Shown: in pieces, positions 9,038-19,483 of the stretch
Layout: every line of letters begins with the position of its first letter
Position numbering within the stretch: the stretch's first letter is position 1
The notes under the pieces: generated by a model
The model's input: the letters and a program-made list of their open reading frames with translations, nothing else
Told to the model about the DNA's origin: nothing
Database searches by the model: none
Made by a program: the position numbers and the translations under genes
Assembly (NCBI RefSeq): GCF_007981265.1
Contig: NZ_CP034363.1
Coordinates: forward strand, 2,604,001-2,668,000
Direction: 5' to 3'
Source of the DNA: Pantoea sp. CCBC3-3-1
Lineage (GTDB): Bacteria; Pseudomonadota; Gammaproteobacteria; Enterobacterales; Enterobacteriaceae
DNA: 64,000 bases

Positions 9038-10057
9038 ATGCAAAAGAAATCCATTTACGTCGCCTATACCGGCGGTACCATTGGCATGCAGCGTTCCGAA
9101 CATGGCTATGTGCCGGTTTCCGGGCATCTGCAAACCCAGCTGGCTAACATGCCGGAATTCCACCGTGCCGACATGCCCGATTTCACTATCCATGAATATC
9201 AGCCGCTGATGGACTCCTCGGATATGACTCCGCAGGACTGGCAAACGATTGCGAACGATGTCCGGGATAACTATGACGACTACGACGGTTTTGTGATCCT
9301 CCATGGCACTGACACCATGGCGTTTACCGCCTCGGCGCTTTCGTTTATGTTAGAAAATCTCTCCAAGCCGGTTATTGTGACAGGGTCACAAATCCCCCTG
9401 GCCGAACTGCGCTCAGACGGCCAGCAGAATTTATTGAATTCGCTGTACGTCGCGGCGAACTATCCGATCAACGAAGTCGGACTGTTTTTTAATAACACGC
9501 TCTATCGCGGAAACCGCACGACCAAAGCCCATGCCGATGGCTTTAATGCTTTCGCCTCCCCTAACCTGTCGCCACTGCTGGAAGCGGGCATTCATATTCG
9601 CCGTCTGAATACGCCGCCCGCGCCGGCGGGAACGGGCGATCTGGTGGTGCGTTCAATCACTCCGCAGCCTGTCGGTGTGGTCACTATCTATCCGGGTATC
9701 TCCTCGGATGTCGTGAGCAACTTCCTGCTGCAACCGGTTAAGGCGCTGATCCTGCGATCTTACGGCGTCGGCAATGCGCCGCAAAACCCCGCCTTCCTGA
9801 AAGAGCTACAGGAAGCGACTAACCGCGGCATCGTGGTGGTGAATCTGACGCAGTGTATGTCGGGAAAAGTGAATATGGGCGGCTATGCCACCGGCAACGC
9901 GCTGGCGCTGGCAGGCGTAATCAGCGGCTACGATTTGACGGTAGAAGCGACGCTGACCAAGCTGCACTACCTGCTTAGCCAGAATCTGCCCAGTGATGAG
10001 ATACGCCGCCTGATGCAGGTCAACCTGCGCGGTGAGCTGACGCCAGACGAAAAGTGA
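9038..10057 (+). CDS. ansA: Cytoplasmic L-asparaginase I
   Basis: Hydrolyses L-asparagine to aspartate and ammonia in the cytoplasm. 339 aa without a signal peptide, matching E. coli AnsA. Both asparaginase signatures are visible: YTGGTIGM near residue 10 and LHGTDTMAF near residue 90, with the catalytic Thr of each motif. The start MQKKSIYVAYTGG is the family start; an upstream in-frame ATG at 8984 lies inside the sppA terminator and is rejected. It is followed after eight bases by pncA, so the two amidohydrolases are probably co-transcribed, as in E. coli. Confidence 0.96.
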   Translation: MQKKSIYVAYTGGTIGMQRSEHGYVPVSGHLQTQLANMPEFHRADMPDFTIHEYQPLMDSSDMTPQDWQTIANDVRDNYDDYDGFVILHGTDTMAFTASALSFMLENLSKPVIVTGSQIPLAELRSDGQQNLLNSLYVAANYPINEVGLFFNNTLYRGNRTTKAHADGFNAFASPNLSPLLEAGIHIRRLNTPPAPAGTGDLVVRSITPQPVGVVTIYPGISSDVVSNFLLQPVKALILRSYGVGNAPQNPAFLKELQEATNRGIVVVNLTQCMSGKVNMGGYATGNALALAGVISGYDLTVEATLTKLHYLLSQNLPSDEIRRLMQVNLRGELTPDEK

Positions 10058-10065
10058 GATGCTGA

Positions 10066-10680
10066 ATGACCACACAGCAGGCCCTGATCCTGATCGATTT
10101 GCAGAATGATTTCTGCCCCGGCGGCGCGCTGGCGGTTAACGAAGGCGATGACGTTATCGCAGTGGCTAACCAGTACGCCGCAGCGTTTCATCAACGGGGC
10201 CAGCCGGTGGTCGCTACGCTGGACTGGCATCCGGCCAGCCATGGTAGCTTTGCCTCAAATGCAGGCGAGGCGCCGTGGAGTCTGGGTGAGCTGGACGGGC
10301 TGCCGCAGGTGTGGTGGCCGGATCACTGTATCCAGCACAGTGCTGGCGCGGCACTGCATCCTGCGCTTGAACAGCGCTATCTGAGTGCTCAGATCTGTAA
10401 AGGTCAGCAGCCGCAGATTGACAGCTACAGCGCCTTTTACGATAACGGTCATCGGTATCAGACCGCGCTGGACAGCTGGCTGAAAGCGCGCGGCGTCACG
10501 GCGCTGACCATAATGGGTCTGGCGACGGATTATTGCGTGAAGTACAGCGTGCTCGACGCGCTTGAACTGGGCTATAGCGTGACGGTGATTACGGCAGGCT
10601 GTCGCGGCGTGGAACTGTCACCGGGCGACGCTCAGCAAGCGCTGAATGACATGGCCGCTAAAGGCGCGGTAATTTTATAA
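10066..10680 (+). CDS. pncA: Nicotinamidase
   Basis: Converts nicotinamide to nicotinate for NAD salvage. Isochorismatase-like fold with the catalytic triad Asp11 (DLQNDF), Lys112 (ICKGQQP) and Cys157 (ATDYCVKY), and metal ligands Asp53, His55 (DWHPASHGSFAS) and His87 (WPDHC). 204 aa, a few residues shorter than E. coli PncA at the C-terminus. Directly downstream of ansA. Confidence 0.95.
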   Translation: MTTQQALILIDLQNDFCPGGALAVNEGDDVIAVANQYAAAFHQRGQPVVATLDWHPASHGSFASNAGEAPWSLGELDGLPQVWWPDHCIQHSAGAALHPALEQRYLSAQICKGQQPQIDSYSAFYDNGHRYQTALDSWLKARGVTALTIMGLATDYCVKYSVLDALELGYSVTVITAGCRGVELSPGDAQQALNDMAAKGAVIL

Positions 10681-10694
10681 GTTGGGATGGCAAG

Positions 10695-10726
10695 CTGAAC
10701 GGATCGTCAGCAAAAGATCCGTTCAG
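10695..10726. terminator. Bidirectional hairpin between pncA and yeaC
   Basis: Perfect 11-bp inverted repeat CTGAACGGATC/GATCCGTTCAG with a 10-base loop between convergent pncA and yeaC. The plus-strand tail is TTATTCC, only weakly U-rich. Confidence 0.65.
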
Positions 10727-10745
10727 TTATTCCTCCAGGAATAAT

Positions 10746-11024
10746 TTATTGCAGCGTGATTTGGGTGACATCGTCGTCGCCGATACCAAACTCTTCCTTC
10801 AGCTGCTTTTTGCTTTTCATCACCATCTCGCCGCCCTTGCCCACGCTCATATGTTGGGGTTCGTCGTTATGGCGCGCCTGCCAAAGCATGACAAGTTGCA
10901 GGCTGTTCTCTTTCTGCTCGGGCGTCAGCGCGACGCCGTCCGCCCATTTTCCCGTTTCAACCGCGGTGGCCAGACGCTGATAGACCTCAGGCGTCATCGC
11001 TGCAATCATCTCATCCAGCTCCAT
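10746..11024 (-). CDS. yeaC: YeaC family protein (DUF1315)
   Basis: 92-aa cytoplasmic protein of unknown function. It matches E. coli YeaC almost residue for residue in MTPEVYQRL..AVE.GKW.DGVALTPEQKEN.LQLVMLWQARHN and MVMKSKQ/KQLKE.FGI. It is five bases downstream of msrB on the same strand, as in E. coli, so the two are likely one operon. No catalytic motif can be named. Confidence 0.92.
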   Translation of the reverse strand: MELDEMIAAMTPEVYQRLATAVETGKWADGVALTPEQKENSLQLVMLWQARHNDEPQHMSVGKGGEMVMKSKKQLKEEFGIGDDDVTQITLQ

Positions 11025-11029
11025 AACAG

Positions 11030-11440
11030 CTATCCTTTAATATTGTTGCCATCATCATCGGTGAAGCTTAACGAGGCAGAGTTAACGCAGTAGCGTTCAC
11101 CGGACGGCTGAGGACCATCGGGAAACACATGGCCAAGATGCGCATCGCATTTGCCGCAGCGAATTTCAATCCGCTGCATACCGTGCGAATCATCTTCAAT
11201 ATAGCGAATAGAATCATCGTGATAAGGCTGATAAAAGCTCGGCCAGCCGCAGCCGGAGTCATACTTTGTTTCGGAAAGAAACAGCGGAGAGTTGCAGACC
11301 AGGCAATGATAAATGCCTTCGTCTTTGTTGTGCAGCAGCTTGCCCGTGTAAGGCGGTTCTGTGCCACGCTGCTGGGTCACGTAGCGCTGCATCTCGTTTA
11401 AATCCGTTTCTGGATTCAGGGGCGTCGGGTGATTAGCCAT
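11030..11440 (-). CDS. msrB: Methionine-R-sulfoxide reductase
   Basis: Reduces free and protein-bound methionine-R-sulfoxide using thioredoxin. 136 aa. Zinc site Cys46/Cys49 (CLVC) and Cys95/Cys98 (CGKC); catalytic Cys118 in [16 protein letters not shown] and HLGHVF are MsrB signatures. It is divergent from gapA and followed by yeaC. Confidence 0.96.
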   Translation of the reverse strand: MANHPTPLNPETDLNEMQRYVTQQRGTEPPYTGKLLHNKDEGIYHCLVCNSPLFLSETKYDSGCGWPSFYQPYHDDSIRYIEDDSHGMQRIEIRCGKCDAHLGHVFPDGPQPSGERYCVNSASLSFTDDDGNNIKG

Positions 11441-12776
<1,336 letters not shown>

Positions 12777-12795
12777 GCGAGTGGATCTATCCTGA

Positions 12796-12822
12796 GGGCG
12801 ACTGCGGTCGCCCTTTTTTTTT
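12796..12822 (+). terminator. gapA terminator
   Basis: Stem GGGCGAC/GTCGCCC with a four-base loop followed by nine T residues, 19 bases after the gapA stop. Partial read-through would serve yeaD, which starts 20 bases further on. Confidence 0.9.
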
Positions 12823-12842
12823 GCTCAACAACAGGTCATCTG

Positions 12843-13721
12843 ATGAACGAAAAACTCTTTTCGCTTCCCGTAATTGAACAGATTACCCCTTACATTTCGC
12901 AACGTAAGATGGGTGAGCTACCCGTAGTGACGATCGTCCATCCAAAAGTACGCGCAGCGGTAACGTTGCAGGGCGCACAGCTGGTGGCATGGCAGCCCAG
13001 CGGCGAAAAACCGGTGATCTGGCTCAGTGAAAAAACCGCCTGGACGCCAGGCAAAGCGATTCGTGGCGGCGTACCCATCTGCTGGCCATGGTTTGGTCCG
13101 GCAGGCGAACCGGCCCACGGCTTTGCCCGCACTCTTCCCTGGACCTTATCAGCACACGATGAGAACGAAGAGAGCGTAGTACTGACGCTGACGCTGAAAA
13201 GTAATGAGCAGACCAAAAAGCTCTGGCCGCATGATTTCACGCTTTTTGCCCGTTTCCGCTTCAGCGACCGCTGCGATATCGAACTGGAAGCGCACGGTGA
13301 CTTTGAAGCAACGGCCGCGCTACACAGCTATTTTGCGGTAGAAGACATTGCGGGCGTAGAAGTCAGCGGGCTTGGCTCAGGCTTTATTGATAAGGTCAAC
13401 GACGGGGCGGTAAATACCTCAGCAACCGGCAAGCAAACTTACCCCGATCGCATTGATCGTATTTATACCCAGCCGGAAGATTGCAGCGTGATTACCGACA
13501 CGGCCGGCAAGCGAACGATTGAAATTTATCATCATTATCACAGTGATGTAGTGACCTGGAATCCAGGGCCGGAACTCTCGTGCAGCATGGGCGATATGGC
13601 AAACGAAGGCTTCAAGACGATGGTCTGCGTTGAAACCGCCCACGTTTCATCACCGATGGTCAGTGCAGGCGAATCCCCTGCCCGTCTGGCAACCACCTTC
13701 CGGGTGCGTAAAACGGCTTAA
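12843..13721 (+). CDS. yeaD: Glucose-6-phosphate 1-epimerase family protein YeaD
   Basis: Aldose-1-epimerase-fold protein interconverting hexose-6-phosphate anomers; role inferred from the family. 292 aa versus 294 in E. coli. Seen are GAQL..WQPSGEKPV.WLS, RGGVPICWPWFGP, the catalytic-region LHSYF and the C-terminal WNPGPE motif. Located behind gapA as in E. coli, consistent with glycolytic function. Confidence 0.94.
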   Translation: MNEKLFSLPVIEQITPYISQRKMGELPVVTIVHPKVRAAVTLQGAQLVAWQPSGEKPVIWLSEKTAWTPGKAIRGGVPICWPWFGPAGEPAHGFARTLPWTLSAHDENEESVVLTLTLKSNEQTKKLWPHDFTLFARFRFSDRCDIELEAHGDFEATAALHSYFAVEDIAGVEVSGLGSGFIDKVNDGAVNTSATGKQTYPDRIDRIYTQPEDCSVITDTAGKRTIEIYHHYHSDVVTWNPGPELSCSMGDMANEGFKTMVCVETAHVSSPMVSAGESPARLATTFRVRKTA

Positions 13722-13730
13722 AACGTGACT

Positions 13731-13753
13731 CAGGCGGGCTGACGGCCCGCCTG
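13731..13753. terminator. Bidirectional hairpin between yeaD and yeaE
   Basis: Perfect 9-bp GC-rich stem CAGGCGGGC/GCCCGCCTG with a five-base loop between convergent stops; no clear U-tract. Confidence 0.6.
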
Positions 13754-13765
13754 TTAGTCAGTGCG

Positions 13766-14617
13766 CTACACCACATCCAGAGGCATTTTACCCGTCGGAG
13801 GAGGAAAAGCCTGATTGATGGACGCCAGCTCATCGCTACTGAGCGTTATGTCCAGCGCTGCCGCATTTTCCCGGACGTGTTGCAGTGACCCCGCCTTGGG
13901 AATGGCAATCACCCCTTCCTTACGGATAACCCACGCCAGCAGCAGCTGAGCAACACTAATGCCCTTTTGCTGTGCAATCTGATTAAGTAACGGATGAGAC
14001 ATCAGGTCGTGCCGCAACCTCCCGGCCTGCGCCAGGGGGCAGTAGGCCATTAGCGGAATGTTTCTCTGCTGACAGTCGGGGAGTAAATCATATTCAATGC
14101 CGCGTGAGGCAAGGTGATAAAGCACCTGATTAGCCGCACAGTTTGTGCCCTCCTCTTCTGCCAGTAATTCGTTCAGGTCATCACTGTCAAAGTTAGAGAC
14201 GCCCCAGCGCAGGATCTTACCGGCACGGCGCAACGTTTCCATGGCGACAATGGTTTCCTGTAGCGGAACATTCCCCCGCCAGTGCAGAAGATAGAGATCG
14301 AGATACTCTGTTTGCAGCCGACGCAGGCTGCGTTCACAGGCTTCTACGGCATCGACTGCGCCTGCGTTCCACGGGTAAACTTTCGATACGAGAAAGGCCT
14401 GCTCACGCCTTCCCTTCAAGGCCTCGCCCGCCACCTCTTCCGCTCCGCCATCGGCATACATTTCTGCGGTGTCTATAAGCGTCAGTCCACTGTCCAGACC
14501 GCAGCGCAGCGCATCGACTTCCTGCCTGCGCTGAGCGGCGTTTTCGCCCATATACCAGGTCCCCTGGCCAATAGCGGGCAGTACTTTATGATCAGAAAAA
14601 ATCACGGATTTTGACAT
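13766..14617 (-). CDS. yeaE: Aldo/keto reductase YeaE (methylglyoxal reductase)
   Basis: NADPH-dependent aldo/keto reductase; E. coli YeaE reduces methylglyoxal. 283 aa TIM barrel with catalytic Asp and Tyr in LIDTAEMYADGGAE, Lys in FLVSKVYPWNAG, and His in LYLLHWRG; the nucleotide-binding IPKAG lies near the end. ATG 14617 is preceded by GGAGGGC, so it is preferred to the ATG five codons upstream. Gene order yeaD-yeaE-mipA is that of E. coli. Confidence 0.93.
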   Translation of the reverse strand: MSKSVIFSDHKVLPAIGQGTWYMGENAAQRRQEVDALRCGLDSGLTLIDTAEMYADGGAEEVAGEALKGRREQAFLVSKVYPWNAGAVDAVEACERSLRRLQTEYLDLYLLHWRGNVPLQETIVAMETLRRAGKILRWGVSNFDSDDLNELLAEEEGTNCAANQVLYHLASRGIEYDLLPDCQQRNIPLMAYCPLAQAGRLRHDLMSHPLLNQIAQQKGISVAQLLLAWVIRKEGVIAIPKAGSLQHVRENAAALDITLSSDELASINQAFPPPTGKMPLDVV

Positions 14618-14656
14618 TAAGCCCTCCTGCACTGTTTCAGATCGCCCAAATTATGC

Positions 14657-14677
14657 AAAAGGGCGCGAAGCGCCCTT
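14657..14677 (-). terminator. mipA terminator
   Basis: On the minus strand AAGGGCGC/GCGCCCTT with a three-base loop is followed by four T residues, 20 bases after the mipA stop. Confidence 0.75.
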
Positions 14678-14697
14678 AATAAGTGCATAACGTTAAA

Positions 14698-15447
14698 TCA
14701 GAAGGTGTAGCTGATCCCGGTCCAGATTGTGACCTGGGAATCGTTATCCACCATCGGACTGTCTTTCACTTCGCTCCCCAGGCGCGTGTATCGGCCTGAG
14801 AAAGTAGCATTCCACTGCTGATTAATAGCCCACGCTGCCGTCAGTTCGAGATACGGGTTCCAGCTGTCGTCAGCATCGTAGCTGCTCAGTCCGCTACGGC
14901 GGGATTCGCTTTTTGATACGCCATAGTAATAGTCGTTCTGGTTTTCGCTGCTGTAGAGCGCACCGATACCCGGCGTAAGGCTAAACTGGCCAAACTGGAA
15001 GCGATAAAGCCAGGCCAAATCCCAGATGTAACCATCGCTGTTATCCAGCATGTCAGCCGCCAGCACGGTACGGATAATCCCCCAGTCCGCCACATGCCGA
15101 TAAGCCAGACCGCCCATCATCGTCATATGACGTTTATCCAGCGATTTCAGCTGGTTGTCGCTGGTATCGTCCGGATCGAAATTTTGTGCTGAGCCTAATA
15201 CCGTCAGAGAAAGCTGATCCTGAGGGTCTTTCCACAGGTAATAACCCGCCTGCAGGCTGTGCAGATAAAAACTGTCGCCATCATAATTAATAATTGGAAA
15301 CGGGTAATAACGATCCTGGCCACTTTTATAAGGGCTTTGGCTGTAAATGACTGAAGCACCAACGGTTAATGGATTGGCTTGCGCCATCGCAGCGGAAAAA
15401 CCGAGAGGCAATAACACGGCAAGCGCGCTAAATTTGAAATGGTTCAC
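14698..15447 (-). CDS. mipA: MltA-interacting outer-membrane protein MipA
   Basis: OmpV/MipA family beta-barrel that scaffolds MltA and PBP1B in E. coli murein synthesis. Signal peptide residues 1-24 (SALAVLLPLGFSAAMAQA). The mature part is rich in aromatic alternating strands and ends with the aromatic C-terminus WTGISYTF, a terminal Phe typical of BAM-assembled barrels. 249 aa, usual length. Confidence 0.93.
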   Translation of the reverse strand: MNHFKFSALAVLLPLGFSAAMAQANPLTVGASVIYSQSPYKSGQDRYYPFPIINYDGDSFYLHSLQAGYYLWKDPQDQLSLTVLGSAQNFDPDDTSDNQLKSLDKRHMTMMGGLAYRHVADWGIIRTVLAADMLDNSDGYIWDLAWLYRFQFGQFSLTPGIGALYSSENQNDYYYGVSKSESRRSGLSSYDADDSWNPYLELTAAWAINQQWNATFSGRYTRLGSEVKDSPMVDNDSQVTIWTGISYTF

Positions 15448-15779
15448 AATTTATTCGTTCCATAAATATAACAATCAGGACAGGCAGTTTATCAGCATGA
15501 TGGCGTTTGGTTAAAATTTTACATCACCCGCAGCACGCAGAATCAACTTCACGAATTCAGCGACGCAGCAATTGCGCTGTCTTATTTACAAAATCCATGC
15601 AGCCCGCATTCCACAAGGTCATCGCTTAGATGTTTTATGACTTTGTTATTGAAATTGCATTGAAAAAGAGAAGAGGTTCAGGAAATTTCTTAAATGCCAA
15701 CTAAGCTTTAATGTAAGACGCTAAGTTTGAAGAGCAGAGTAACCATAAGTTTTGTGTATCCCGATAAAAAACGTCAGGT
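15448..15779. other. Intergenic region between mipA and yeaG
   Basis: This AT-rich gap separates divergent mipA and yeaG. No ORF or RNA gene is convincing. Enhancer sites for a sigma-54 activator would be expected here, but no clear NtrC dyad (TGCACC..GGTGCA) could be read. Confidence 0.4.
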
Positions 15780-15795
15780 TGGCATGAGGGTTGCT
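15780..15795 (+). promoter_or_regulatory. Sigma-54 promoter of yeaGH
   Basis: TGGCATGAGGGTTGCT fits the RpoN consensus TGGCACRNNNNTTGCW with one mismatch. The invariant GG (15781-15782) and GC (15793-15794) are exactly 12 bp apart. Transcription would start near 15806, about 70 bases before yeaG. E. coli yeaG is reported to be NtrC/sigma-54 dependent under nitrogen starvation, which agrees. Confidence 0.85.
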
Positions 15796-15877
15796 GTACT
15801 CACTATAAGTTCCTTCAGGGGCTGTCACTGATTAGGCTCCTGGTACCTGTGCTAAAAATGAAAGGACGGGCATCGCT

Positions 15878-17812
15878 ATGAATATATTCGATCACTATCG
15901 TCAGCGTTATGAAGCTGCCAAGGACGAAGAGTTCACATTGCAGGAATTTCTTACCGTTTGTCGGCAAGATCGCAGTGCATACGCCAACGCGGCAGAGAGA
16001 CTATTAATGGCTATTGGTGAGCCTGTAATGGTCGATACTGCTTTGGAGCCACGCCTTTCCCGACTTTTCTCCAATCGTGTTATTGCGCGTTACCCCGCCT
16101 TCGAGGAATTTTACGGCATGGAAGAAGCGATTGAACAAATCGTCTCTTACCTCAAACATGCTGCTCAGGGTCTGGAGGAGAAAAAGCAGATACTGTATCT
16201 GCTGGGGCCGGTCGGTGGGGGTAAATCTTCCCTCGCTGAACGACTGAAATCCTTAATGCAGCGCGTACCTATTTACGTACTTAGCGCTGATGGCGAACGC
16301 AGCCCGGTGAACGATCACCCGCTGTGCCTGTTCAATCCTCAGGAAGATGCCAACATCCTTGAGAAAGAGTACGGTGTGCCACGCCGCTATCTTGGCACCA
16401 TCATGTCACCCTGGGCGGCGAAGCGTCTGCACGACTTTGGCGGCGATATTTCACGCTTTAAAGTGGTGAAAGTCTGGCCTTCCATTCTCGAACAGCTTGC
16501 TATTGCTAAAACCGAACCGGGCGATGAAAACAACCAGGATATTTCAGCGCTGGTCGGTAAAGTGGATATCCGTAAACTGGAAAACCACGCGCAAAACGAT
16601 CCGGATGCCTATGGCTACTCCGGCGCACTGTGCCGCGCCAACCAGGGGATTATGGAATTCGTTGAGATGTTTAAAGCACCGATTAAAGTGCTGCATCCTC
16701 TGCTTACCGCCACCCAGGAAGGGAACTATAACGGGACGGAAGGGATTTCTGCCCTGCCGTTTAACGGCATCATCCTGGCTCACTCCAACGAATCAGAATG
16801 GGTAACTTTCCGTAATAACAAAAACAATGAGGCGTTCCTTGACCGCGTGTATATCGTCAAGGTGCCTTACTGTCTGCGCGTGTCGGAAGAGATCAAAATC
16901 TACGACAAGCTGCTTGATCACAGTGAACTGACCCATGCGCCTTGTGCACCGGGTACGCTGGAGACGCTGGCACGTTTCTCCATTCTGTCGCGTCTGAAAG
17001 AGCCGGAAAACTCCAGCACCTACTCCAAAATGCGGGTCTACGACGGTGAAAGCCTGAAAGATACCGATCCTAAAGCCAAGTCCTATCAGGAATATCGGGA
17101 TTATGCGGGCGTGGATGAAGGGATGAACGGCCTTTCAACGCGTTTTGCCTTTAAAATCTTGTCGCGCGTATTTAACTTCGATCACGCCGAAGTGGCGGCT
17201 AACCCGGTACACCTTTTCTACGTGCTGGAACAGCAGATTGAACGCGAACAGTTCCCGCAGGATTTAGCAGAGAAGTACCTTGAGCACTTGAAAGGCTATC
17301 TGATCCCGAAATATGCCGAATTTATTGGCAAAGAGATTCAGACCGCCTATCTGGAATCTTATTCTGAGTACGGCCAGAACATTTTTGATCGCTACGTCAC
17401 TTATGCTGACTTCTGGATTCAGGATCAGGAATATCGCGATCCGGACACTGGCCAGCTGTTTGACCGCGAATCGCTGAATGCGGAACTGGAAAAAATTGAG
17501 AAGCCTGCCGGGATCAGCAACCCGAAAGACTTCCGTAATGAAATCGTCAACTTTGTGCTGCGCGCCCGGGCTCATAACAGCGGCCGCAATCCGAACTGGA
17601 CCAGTTACGAAAAACTGCGCACGGTGATTGAGAAGAAAATGTTCTCAAATACCGAAGAGCTGCTGCCAGTCATTTCGTTCAACGCCAAAACGTCCACTGA
17701 CGAGCAGAAAAAGCATGATGATTTTGTCGACCGTATGATGGAAAAAGGCTATACCCGCAAGCAGGTTCGCCTGCTGTGTGAATGGTATCTGCGAGTCAGA
17801 AAGTCCTCCTGA
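15878..17812 (+). CDS. yeaG: PrkA-type serine protein kinase YeaG
   Basis: Cytoplasmic Ser/Thr kinase of the PrkA family, linked to sustained nitrogen starvation and stationary stress. 644 aa, exactly the E. coli length. An N-terminal AAA-like ATPase has Walker A GPVGGGKS at 110-117 (Lys116), and the C-terminal third is the PrkA domain. Transcribed with yeaH, 72 bases downstream. In many bacteria PrkA, YeaH and SpoVR are encoded together; SpoVR is at 27614 here. Confidence 0.97.
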   Translation: MNIFDHYRQRYEAAKDEEFTLQEFLTVCRQDRSAYANAAERLLMAIGEPVMVDTALEPRLSRLFSNRVIARYPAFEEFYGMEEAIEQIVSYLKHAAQGLEEKKQILYLLGPVGGGKSSLAERLKSLMQRVPIYVLSADGERSPVNDHPLCLFNPQEDANILEKEYGVPRRYLGTIMSPWAAKRLHDFGGDISRFKVVKVWPSILEQLAIAKTEPGDENNQDISALVGKVDIRKLENHAQNDPDAYGYSGALCRANQGIMEFVEMFKAPIKVLHPLLTATQEGNYNGTEGISALPFNGIILAHSNESEWVTFRNNKNNEAFLDRVYIVKVPYCLRVSEEIKIYDKLLDHSELTHAPCAPGTLETLARFSILSRLKEPENSSTYSKMRVYDGESLKDTDPKAKSYQEYRDYAGVDEGMNGLSTRFAFKILSRVFNFDHAEVAANPVHLFYVLEQQIEREQFPQDLAEKYLEHLKGYLIPKYAEFIGKEIQTAYLESYSEYGQNIFDRYVTYADFWIQDQEYRDPDTGQLFDRESLNAELEKIEKPAGISNPKDFRNEIVNFVLRARAHNSGRNPNWTSYEKLRTVIEKKMFSNTEELLPVISFNAKTSTDEQKKHDDFVDRMMEKGYTRKQVRLLCEWYLRVRKSS

Positions 17813-17837
17813 TATCAGCCTCAGAAGTGCCTGAAAG

Positions 17838-17857
17838 GGGTCAGGGAAACCTGACCC
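17838..17857 (+). promoter_or_regulatory. Intercistronic GNRA hairpin between yeaG and yeaH
   Basis: Perfect 8-bp stem GGGTCAGG/CCTGACCC capped by a GAAA tetraloop, lying 25 bases after the yeaG stop. No U-tract follows, so it looks like an mRNA-stability or processing element. Confidence 0.7.
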
Positions 17858-17863
17858 GGCTAG

Positions 17864-19165
<1,302 letters not shown>

Positions 19166-19336
19166 TAAATCAGGATGGGCAGTCAGAAACGCACGGGTTT
19201 CCGGCTGCTTTCCTTCAGGTGTTACGACTCTCTGATACCCTGCTGACTGAATGGGCTTCCTCGCTAAAATAGCGCTTTCTTCGCGTTTTCTTTTTCAATC
19301 CCCTGAATAACCCGCAAATCATGCCTTGATGATGGC

Positions 19337-19354
19337 TTTTACCCGCGGGTAAAA
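19337..19354. promoter_or_regulatory. 18-bp perfect palindrome upstream of cvrA
   Basis: TTTTACCCGCGGGTAAAA is a perfect dyad about 130 bases before cvrA, in the 318-bp yeaH-cvrA gap that otherwise holds nothing recognisable. It could be an operator for an unidentified regulator. Confidence 0.4.
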
Positions 19355-19483
19355 TGCGCTATTGTCTTTTTTGGATAAAAAATCTCATTTCGCACTATTC
19401 ACTATGCCGCTGCCAGGCCATTTGCGGTATTCTTACAACACACTGTTTAAGCAAGTTTTTATTCATTACAGGAGATCGCCCTA

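Noticed and set aside
15836-15856. Second sigma-54-like element TGGTACCTGTGCTA near yeaG
   Set aside because: The GG to GC spacing is about 9 bases instead of 12; the element at 15780 fits far better.
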